A stretch of 12,639 nt of DNA from Chlamydomonas sphaeroides (Eukaryota; Chlorophyta; Chlorophyceae; Chlamydomonadales; Chlamydomonadaceae), in the NCBI GenBank assembly GCA_001662425.1, contig BDDC01002475.1:1-12639 (forward strand), in the 5' to 3' direction. The position numbers and the translations under genes are program-made. Below the pieces are notes generated by a model. It ran no database searches, had not been told where the DNA came from, and saw nothing but the letters and a program-made list of their open reading frames with translations. This document shows, piece after piece, positions 1 through 6,880 of this stretch. How positions within the stretch are numbered: the first letter of the stretch is position 1; every line of letters begins with the position of its first letter.

Positions 1-3000
1 AACGACAAGATCATCATCTTCACCAAGGTGGGGCGGGAACAGGGGTTGGGGCGGGGCCCAGCACACGCCCTTCTATCCTGCAACGGCACCGCTGACCTAA
101 CCCGCCCGCCGTCGCTACCTAACGCTTGCAGGGCGCCGACACGGTCATCTACGAGCGGCTGGACCCGTCGTACGGCCCCAACGAGGCCATGAAGACGAGC
201 ACCTCGCAGCACATGGAGGACTTCGGCGCCGCGGGGCTGCGCACGCTGTGCCTGTCGTACGCCGAGGTGGACCGGGACTGGTACACCAACGTGTGGTCGC
301 CGGAGTGGGTGACCGCCAAGACGTCGCTGCAGGCAAGTGACGCCGCCTCTCAAGGCAGCGCACAGGGCATGCGCCCGGCACAGCCGCGGGGTTCCCGTCC
401 CTATGATTTTGACCGTACCCTTCCTGCTCCTGGGGCCAGCGCGCTCACCTCATGCTGACCCACCCCATGCTGCACATGTTCCCACACAGGACCGCGACGC
501 AAAGGTGGCTGACGTGGGCGAGAAGATCGAGAAGAACCTGCGGCTGCTGGGCTGCACGGCCATCGAGGACAAGCTGCAGGAGGGCGTGCCCGAGTGCATC
601 CGCATGCTGGCGCTGGGCGGCATCCGCATTTGGGTGCTAACTGGCGACAAGATGGAGACCGCCATCAACATCGGATTTGCCTGCTCGTTGCTGACCGAGG
701 AGATGCGCCAGGTGACTTGTCCGCACGCCCTGCGGTGTCATGTGTGCACCTGCGCCCATGCCTGTCGTCATGCCAGCTTGCTTAGCACCGCGGGTACTCC
801 TCATGTTGCAGTTCACCATAAGTGTGTACGGCGTGGAGGAGGTGGAGAAGGCGGAGCTGGCGGGTGACAAGGAGCTGGCTGAGCGCCTCGCGCACGAGGC
901 CGTCGGCAAATCCATCAAGACGGTACGCGACCCGCCCGTTCGCGCAGCAATAGCTTGTACGCGTATGCCGCCTCCCTGGCTGCGTCGTGGCGGGTTGCTT
1001 GGTGAAACGGCAAGGGGCTCACCCTCACCTCTCCCGACCGTGCCACCCCGTCCCACCACAGATCCAGGCCTCGATGCAGGAAAAGACCGAACGGTCGCAG
1101 TTTGCCATTGTCATCGACGGCAAGGCGCTGGCGTACGCGCTGAGCAAGGACCTGGCGCCGGGGTTTCTCGAAGTGGGCCTGCGCTGCAAGGCCGTGGTGT
1201 GCTGCCGTGTGTCGCCGCTGCAGAAGGCGCAGGTGCGCAGGCTCGGGCGGGGCCTCGCCGTTGGGTGGCAGCTCGGCTGCAGACGGCGCCATTGGTTGAT
1301 AGCCTGGTTTTGCCAGCCCTAGGCGTCTAGCAGCAGCGCCCACGAGAATGCGCCCTCAAACGTGCCCGGGCCGAGTGGCTTCTGGTCATGTTTGTTTGCT
1401 CCCCGCATCCTGGCGCCAGGTCACGACGCTGGTGCGCAGCCACGGCGACACGACATTGGCCATCGGCGACGGCGCCAACGACGTGGGCATGATCCAGAGC
1501 GCACACATCGGTGCGTCCCCGCTCGGGGGCTGTTGCGCTGCAAGCGGCTGTCCATGCTACTGCCGGCCACGTGCCGTGTCGGCTCAGCCACTGCTTCCGG
1601 TGCGTAGCCAGCTCATTCTGCCCTGCTGTCCCGCCACCCTCTCCCCCAGGCGTGGGCATCAGCGGGCAGGAGGGCATGCAGGCCGTCATGTCGTCAGACT
1701 TCGCTATCGCGCAGTTCCGGTTCCTGGTGCCGCTGCTGCTGGTGCACGGCCGCTACAGCTACAAGCGCATCACGCGCATGGTGCTGTTCTTCTTCTACAA
1801 GAACATGCTGTTCGGCGTCACCATCTTTGCCTTCAACGGCTTCAACGCCTTCTCGGGGCAGTTCATCTACAACGATTTCTACATGACGCTCTTCAACGTC
1901 GTTTTCACGGCGCTCACGCCGGTGGTCATCGGCATCTTTGACCGCGACGTCGACAAACACATGGGCCTCAAGTACCCCGGCTTGTACATGCAGGGTGCGT
2001 GCAGTGGGCGCGAAGCTGGGTCGCCCGGCATGTGGGTCGGGAGCGGTGCAGCCGGGCGAGGGACATAGCCACCCGCATGGACCACACTCCTGACCGGAGT
2101 GCATGCCTGGGCTGCGCATCCCACCCCACACAGGCCAGCGCAACGAGTACTTTAACTTCCGCGCCATCGCGCTCTGGCTGCTGAGCAGCATGTACCAGTG
2201 CGCGGTGATCATGACCCTCGTCCTCCTGGGCTGCCGCTCCACCCACTCTGACCGCGCCGACGGCAACCCCTACGGCATGTGGCAGACGGGCGTGCTCATG
2301 TTCAGCATTGTCGTCATCACGGTGCACTTCCAGGTGGTGCAGGTGCGTGAGCTGGCCAGCGGTCGCCGCTGTAGGCTCGCGCTGCCTTTGTTCCATGTCA
2401 CCAAGCTTCATGGCTTAGGGCAATGGACTCCTGGATTGCCCTGCGGCGCGGCCCCTGGCCTTGGTCGAATGCGTACCGAGCTGCTTCAGTTGTGGCCTGG
2501 CTTGGTTCCGCTGCTGTAGGTGCTGGACCAGTGGACCTGGGCGCACCACGTGTCCATCTGGCTCAGCCAGGGTAAGCTCAGCAGCCCCGTGAGGCGCCTT
2601 AAGCAGCCAAGCACATAGCGGCCTCGCGGTGGCGACCTCGATCGCCAAGCCCTTGCGGCCTGGAAACGTGTGCGCCCCCGGGCTGTCGGGGTGGCGCACA
2701 TGTGCCCTATTTAATTCCTACCTGACGGGCTTTCACCCCGTCCTCGTCACGCACGGATGCCCGCAGGCGTCTGGTTCCTCTACCTGCTCGTATACGGCGC
2801 CTTTCCGCTCTTCTTCGCGGCCGACCTGTACCACCTGTTTGTGGGCATCGTGGCGCCCAGCGCGCAGTATTGGCTCTACTGCCTGCTAGTACCGGTCGCC
2901 TGCCAGATCCCCGACTTCTTCTTGCGCATGTCCAAGAAGTAAGTGCGCAAGCTCCTGGGCGCTATGCGCAAGGGTGCTGGCCCAGGCAAAGCTGGGGCTA

Positions 3001-4286
3001 GGGAGCGGCTGGGACCAGGGAGGCGGGGCTGGCGGGGGGCTTTCACCATACTGATCTGGCGGTGCGAGGCGGCAAGCAGTGCATCACAAGAAGGGACGCA
3101 ACACAAATTGCTGAATACGCTGCTTTGGATGGGTGCTGTGGTCTCGCAGGCACCTGTACCCCTCGGACCACCACGTGGTACAGGAGATCCAAAGGAAGGC
3201 CAAGCGGGCTGGCAAGGGCGGCGCCGACGCTGAGGCCGACGGCGGAGGCCAGGCGGGCCAGCCGCCCTCGGTGTTGGCCGCCATCTTCAGCGGCGTGCCC
3301 AACAAAAACAAGGGCTTCGTGCCGCCCTACGACCCGCGATCTAGGTGTGTGCATACTTGCGCTGCCAGCTGTGGCGCTGGGCCGGCCTTGGGCACCTGCT
3401 GCCACATTATACCACATCGCCTTGGGAAGAGTGTCACGCTACTCCGCCCCCGCCCTTGACTCGCAGGTTCTACGGCCTGGTCAGCTCGGCGGCGCGCTCC
3501 ACGGGCCGCATCGACACGGGGGCCCGCAACCCGGTGCTCACCCACCTGGACCAGGAGCTGACAGACAACCCCACGCGCGGGAAGAAGCGCGCGTCGCTGC
3601 CGGCCCTAGGGAGCAAGTGAGGCTCTCGACACATTGCTGCAGGATAATATGCTGTCCGACGTGGCGACTAGATGCTAGGCCATATTTGCTGCTTTGACCA
3701 ACAAGCTCCGTCCGTGCGCTCTCGTCCCTGCAGGGCATCGGCGTCGGGCGCGTCCGCGGCCGCTCTCGCGTCGCCGAACGGCGCGCCGGAGGTCCGGGCC
3801 GCAGCAGCAAATGGCAGTGCCTCCGGCGCTGCACCGCCGCTGGCGACCGTTGTCGAAGGCGCCGGTGCCGCGGCGCTCGCCGGCCCGGCGTCGCCGCAGC
3901 CGCACGGCTGCCTGCCGCCAATGCTGCCGCCTGTCAACGGCCACGGCGGCCGCGTGCCGGGCCGGCTGCCGCCCATGGGCACGCCGCCCCACGCGCATGG
4001 CCTGACGGGCGCGGACACCATGCCATCCAACAACAGCGACGCGCCCGCAGCCAGCAGCGTGCCCGTGCCGCCACAGCCGGGGCCCTCCCTGGCGCCCATG
4101 AACCCGCGCAACCGGCTGCCGCCGCTGCAGCAGCCTGGCAACAGCCCGGTCTTGTCGGCGGTGGCGGCACAGCAGCCGGGCGCGATCGCGAGCCCCGGCA
4201 CAGACCTGCGGCTGGCGCCGCCGGACCACGCCAACGCGCAGGAGCAGGAGATCCTGGCCGCGTACACGTCGGCGGCGCTGAAGTAA
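1..4286 (+). CDS. P4-type ATPase (phospholipid flippase), 3' part of gene, 13 exons
   Basis: Integral membrane pump that flips phospholipids to the cytosolic leaflet, normally with a CDC50/ALIS partner. The gene is truncated at the left edge. Exons: 1-27, 132-332, 490-711, 812-922, 1062-1232, 1420-1510, 1650-1994, 2134-2342, 2520-2571, 2767-2938, 3150-3344, 3467-3616, 3734-4286. The sum is 2499 nt, exactly 833 codons with the stop. Visible motifs, numbered from the window edge: KGADTVIYERL at the end of the N domain (about 9-19), IEDKLQEGVPE (101-111), LTGDKMETAIN (126-136), SPLQKAQV, and the hinge GDGANDVGMIQ (260-270). Then come M5 (about 313-335, with the conserved YKN lysine), M6 (352-371), M7 (400-422), M8 (439-458), M9 (about 470-495) and M10 (510-530). 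A conserved YPSDHHVVQE stretch follows M10. Residues 650-832 are an Ala/Pro/Gly-rich, probably disordered tail ending EILAAYTSAALK. The DKTG site and M1-M4 are upstream of the window. The family assignment is firm; the subclass and lipid substrate cannot be told. Confidence 0.95.
333..489 (+). other. GC-AG intron in the flippase gene
   Basis: The exon ends CTGCAG and the intron begins GCAAGT, the strong donor context typical of GC-AG introns. It ends CACACAG before GACCGC. Both borders are phase 0, and the join gives the expected flippase continuity (AKTSLQ then DRDAKVADVGEKIEKNL). The nearby GT at 337 would change phase and break the frame. All the other introns assigned in this gene begin with GT. 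Confidence 0.8.
3617..3733 (+). other. Last flippase intron; retention ends the protein at once
   Basis: The donor GTGAGG (3617) lies inside AAGTGAGG, so the unspliced frame reads Ser-Lys-stop with TGA at 3618-3620. Splicing to the acceptor CCCTGCAG (3733) is phase 2. It regenerates Lys and continues in frame for 182 more codons to the TAA at 4284-4286. The polypyrimidine-rich end and exact phase match support a real intron. Both ends of the protein are therefore possible: a short form stopping about 115 residues after M10, or a long form with the Ala/Pro-rich tail. Confidence 0.7.
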
Positions 4287-4813
4287 CCCTTCATCTGGGA
4301 CGCGGGCGGCGGGTTGGCGCGCCGCTAGCGAGCTGGCGGTGCTAAGGGACGAGGGACCCGCCTTCGGTGCCGGCGCCCGCGGAGCAGCTGCCAGGCTCAG
4401 GCGATGACCATAGCTCTCTCCACGGGGTGCTGGTTGGGCAGCGGTGGCATGAAGGCGTGGAGCGTGCGGAGGCGGAGTATCGGGAACGGGTTGCAGCGTC
4501 GTAACAGTACGCTCATGTTTCGTGATCTTGCACGCGGCCGGCAGCGGCTGCACGGGCTATTGCACACATGGGTAACCACACACTAGGGGCATACATACCG
4601 GTAGACACGCATTTGCCCTTCCTCTTGACGGATGATGACTTGACTGCCGCTCGACGGGGTTATGCGTGGGGCTATCGCTGAGCAAGCGTACCGCACTGGA
4701 TACTTTAAGACGCTGTGTGATCCCCTTGCGTGTGCATGACGACACATCGGTTTGCCTGTGGGCAATGCCGGGAAGTGGTGCAGGGGCAGGCACAGTGGAT
4801 ATGGTTGCTGCTT

Positions 4814-4821
4814 TGACGTCA
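4814..4821. promoter_or_regulatory. CRE-type bZIP palindrome TGACGTCA
   Basis: A perfect 8-bp palindrome TGACGTCA, the classic ATF/CREB-type bZIP site, lies about 155 bp upstream of the ORF1 start. It sits 2 bp before the TGTAA element of the upstream gene. Its presence is certain; a regulatory role is inferred only from position. Confidence 0.35.
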
Positions 4822-4823
4822 AT

Positions 4824-4828
4824 TGTAA
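4824..4828 (+). terminator. Putative poly(A) signal TGTAA of the flippase gene
   Basis: It is the first TGTAA on the + strand after the flippase stop, 538 nt downstream. TGTAA is the usual poly(A) signal in Chlamydomonas and Volvox, with cleavage about 10-20 nt later. The resulting 3' UTR of about 550 nt is normal for these algae. Confidence 0.6.
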
Positions 4829-4976
4829 GTATGCGGGGGCCGTCACGAGCAAGAGACGGAGGCGCAAGTTGTCTGGGCAGGGTACGTGCCATCCCAGTCC
4901 TTGGCGATGAGGCCTTGCAGCTTCATGTCTAATAAAGCTGTCACACACTATCAAATCAATTCTAGTTGTACCAAGC

Positions 4977-5222
4977 ATGACAGCAGGCGACGCGGTGCTG
5001 CACCGCCACAACGAAATAAGGACAGCGCTGCGCTTCTTCCTTCACTCCTGGCACAAACATCATCAGGCTACAAGCTTACCGGAGCCCAAGGAGGTGCTCG
5101 GCGAGTTCCTGCGCTTCAAGGCGTACACATCATCGCTGCAATCGCTGAGCACATTCCCGGAAACGGAGCGTGAGGAGGTGACATCTAAGCAGCGTGGAGG
5201 CCGACAGCGCAAGCAGCGCTGA
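4977..5222 (+). CDS. Small basic protein of unknown function (upstream ORF of a candidate dicistron)
   Basis: An 81-residue ORF with ATG at 4977 (A at -3) and TGA at 5220-5222, 32 bp before the Erv1 start. I do not recognise the family. The first 50 residues look like a genuine helical protein: RTALRFFLHSWHKHHQ, then PEPKEVLGEFLRFKAY. There is no cysteine and no methionine after the first, and the end is very basic (RGGRQRKQR). By eye, about 70% of its codons end in G or C, which suits coding sequence here. A loose match to LYR-motif mitochondrial proteins can be imagined (IRTALR in place of the LYR...LR core, and EFLRFK in place of the downstream FR.NK), but the LYR tripeptide itself is absent, so this is only a hunch. 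It could also be a long regulatory uORF, or a 5' exon spliced from GTGACA at 5179. Absence of any internal ATG supports a dicistronic reading. Confidence 0.5.
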   Translation: MTAGDAVLHRHNEIRTALRFFLHSWHKHHQATSLPEPKEVLGEFLRFKAYTSSLQSLSTFPETEREEVTSKQRGGRQRKQR

Positions 5223-5254
5223 AGCTCGCTGGCAACTAGCACATTGCCGGCAGC

Positions 5255-6052
5255 ATGGACGCGCCCTTGCAGCACGCCTGGAGCCAGCTTACGGGTGGCT
5301 GGCTAACGGCATGGCACCAGCGGGACCAGCACGCCACTGGTGCAGCATCTGGTGGCACTCGACGGTCGTGGGCCGGCCGGCCGGCAGCGGCGCATGGCGC
5401 GCGGCTCGCTTGGGGCGCCGGCGCCTTGTCTTCCTCGGCTAACACCAGCAGCGAGGCCCTGGCGCCCGCAAGTGCACCGCAGCGCCGCATCGCGTTCGTG
5501 ACTCGCAGCCCACTCGCCGCCATCACGGCCAGCGCTACGCTGCCGGGCCCAGTCCGCGCCGCTCTGCCGCTGCCTGTTCCCTTCGCCTCGGCCACCGCCA
5601 CAGCGCCTCCCGGCCATTCGCCCTCACCTGCCGTCGCGGCTGCCGCCGCTGCCAAAGCCGAGGTCGGCCGCGCCACGTGGACGCTACTGCACATGCTGGC
5701 GGCGCAGTTCCCGGACAAGCCCAGCCGCCAGCAGCAGCGCGACGCGCGCACACTCGTCGACTGCCTTACGCGCATCTACCCCTGCGGCGATTGCGCCAAG
5801 CACTTCGGCGAGATGGTCAAGCGTGATCCGCCGGATGTGTCGTCGGGCCGCGCTTTCCGGCGGTGGCTGTGCGGCACCCATAACCGTGTAAACGCCCGCA
5901 TCGGCAAGCCGACGTTCAACTGCGACCTGGTGGAGAGCCGCTGGGCGCCGCTGGGGTGCTCGGCGGAGGAGGCGGCCGCCGGCGAGCCGGCGACAACGGG
6001 CTGTGAGCTGCTGGGCATGGGCACGGCTACCGGCGCAAGGCGCCGCACCTGA
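5255..6052 (+). CDS. ERV1: Erv1/ALR-type FAD-linked sulfhydryl oxidase
   Basis: A single-exon protein of 265 residues. Erv1/ALR enzymes reoxidise Mia40 or substrate thiols in the mitochondrial intermembrane space and pass electrons to cytochrome c or oxygen. The catalytic domain is about residues 136-230: EVGRATWTLLHMLAAQFPDK, then YPCGDC with the redox pair Cys177/Cys180, then WLCGTHNRVN and GKPTFNC. It carries the structural pair Cys206/Cys223 (C-x16-C) and the FAD-binding W, H and HN-x-VN residues. ATG 5255 is chosen because AGCATGG is a good start context and the opening (APLQHAWSQL) resembles the start of plant Erv1. Residues 30-135 are an Ala/Pro/Ser-rich linker with almost no acidic residues. 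A distal pair Cys235/Cys250 lies C-terminal to the domain, where plant Erv1 has its shuttle pair, but the spacing is C-x14-C rather than C-x4-C. The gene has no introns, unlike both neighbours. Confidence 0.92.
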   Translation: MDAPLQHAWSQLTGGWLTAWHQRDQHATGAASGGTRRSWAGRPAAAHGARLAWGAGALSSSANTSSEALAPASAPQRRIAFVTRSPLAAITASATLPGPVRAALPLPVPFASATATAPPGHSPSPAVAAAAAAKAEVGRATWTLLHMLAAQFPDKPSRQQQRDARTLVDCLTRIYPCGDCAKHFGEMVKRDPPDVSSGRAFRRWLCGTHNRVNARIGKPTFNCDLVESRWAPLGCSAEEAAAGEPATTGCELLGMGTATGARRRT

Positions 6053-6659
6053 GCGACTGACGGGCCTTGACCAGATGGCGTCGAGCTCAGGGACGGTTAA
6101 AGCTCGAGGGAATTTGTACGGCGGTTGCCGAGCCTACTGCGGCCTGGTCGTGGTTGCGGGCAGTGTACGTGCTGTGATGTGGATTGGAGGAGCGTGTGTG
6201 ATGTGGACGGACGCTGATGCATTGCTGTTGGGGCCGGCGGTGTGCTGCAACTGTGTGCCCGACGGTGCGCGAGAACTGCCTAGCGTTTTGCCAGGAACCC
6301 CAGGAGAAGGCTGGTGCGTCGCTTGGTACCGAAGCAAGTTGGTAGATGTAAGGTTAACGCGTGAATGCGTTATGGCCCTCATCGTCATTGAGACCGCGAT
6401 AGACCGCGGGTGCCGGAGGAGTATGCTGGCCAGGGGACTCCCCTGATGCTGGCTGCAGCGTGCCATGCCGTACACGCACTCGGGACTCTGAGACCTCGTC
6501 CGCAGGTAGACCGCGACCAGCGCTCCGAGAATAGGTAGCCAGTTTCACAGCTCTTGAATGCTGCCAGGGCTGCTCGTTTTGCTAGTTTCGCACCGTCTGA
6601 ATTGCGAAGACCACCCAGTTTGCTAAAGCAGCCTAGCAAGACCTAATCAGTGAAATAAG
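6053..6659 (+). other. ERV1 3' UTR and intergenic stretch
   Basis: Nothing gene-like is visible. The ERV1 transcript probably ends shortly after the TGTAA at 6347-6351. Open frames here on either strand are short and lack protein character. The rest, to about 6660, is the presumed promoter of the next gene. It ends in an AT-rich patch and has no clear TATA box. Confidence 0.55.
6347..6351 (+). terminator. Putative poly(A) signal TGTAA of ERV1
   Basis: TGTAA lies 294 nt after the ERV1 stop, in the usual position for a volvocine poly(A) signal. A second TGTAA inside the ERV1 coding region (in the HNRVN codons) is in the wrong place to be used for the full-length mRNA. Confidence 0.6.
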
Positions 6660-6709
6660 CTATTACCACCACAATCAATTTACAGGGAGGCTGCCACTGC
6701 GAGGCGCCG

Positions 6710-6829
6710 GTAAGTGGCGTTCGCTACAGCGGCATGCGGGACCCAGTTCTGGTCGCCCCTTGCACCAGCTCCCCATGATTTTTCTCGTGACCTCATCACA
6801 TGGTTTCGCCTTTGTGCTGTTCTCCACAG
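6710..6829 (+). other. 5' UTR intron of the putative transcription factor gene
   Basis: A strong donor (GCCG|GTAAGT at 6710) and a pyrimidine-rich acceptor (TGTTCTCCACAG ending at 6829) define a 120-nt intron just upstream of the ATG at 6881. Intron size matches the coding introns in this window. It would place the transcription start at or left of about 6700, next to the AT-rich patch at 6640-6684. Confidence 0.5.
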
Positions 6830-6835
6830 GCCAGG

Positions 6836-6850
6836 ATGCAGCGCTGCTAG
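6836..6850 (+). promoter_or_regulatory. Four-codon upstream ORF (M-Q-R-C-stop)
   Basis: ATG at 6836 in context AGGATGC opens a tetrapeptide closed by TAG at 6848-6850, 30 bp before the main ATG and in the same frame. If the 5' UTR intron is spliced as proposed, this uORF stays in the mature leader. It could lower translation of the main ORF. It is short enough to arise by chance. Confidence 0.35.
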
Positions 6851-6880
6851 CATTGTCACACCGCAACAACGCCGAACACA

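Larger units (their letters stand above)
4287..4976 (+). other. Flippase 3' UTR and short intergenic/promoter stretch
   Basis: No supported gene lies here. The first part is taken as the flippase 3' UTR, up to a TGTAA pentamer at 4824-4828. The open frames present are short and have no recognisable protein character. From about 4920 the base composition becomes AT-rich (AATAAA at 4931-4936 and AATCAATT at 4954-4961) just before the ATG at 4977. This stretch probably contains the transcription start for the following ORF pair, so the two transcription units are very close. AATAAA is not the usual signal in volvocine algae and may be chance. Confidence 0.55.

Noticed and set aside
3675..4553. 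292-codon - strand frame over the flippase tail exon
   Set aside because: It is an antisense shadow of the Ala/Pro-rich tail. The sense frame is phase-matched to exon 12 and ends in a normal stop.
4931..4936. AATAAA as the poly(A) signal of the flippase
   Set aside because: Green algae of this type use TGTAA, which is present earlier at 4824. The hexamer lies in an AT-rich promoter-like patch and is probably chance.
4977..5254. ORF1 as the 5' exon of ERV1
   Set aside because: The ERV1 start at 5255 has a good context and an opening like plant Erv1. No donor/acceptor pair is strong enough to require a fusion, though GTGACA at 5179 cannot be fully excluded.
6003..6446. 147-codon + frame beginning inside the ERV1 end
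   Set aside because: It overlaps the conserved ERV1 frame and runs into its 3' UTR and poly(A) signal, with no recognisable protein features.
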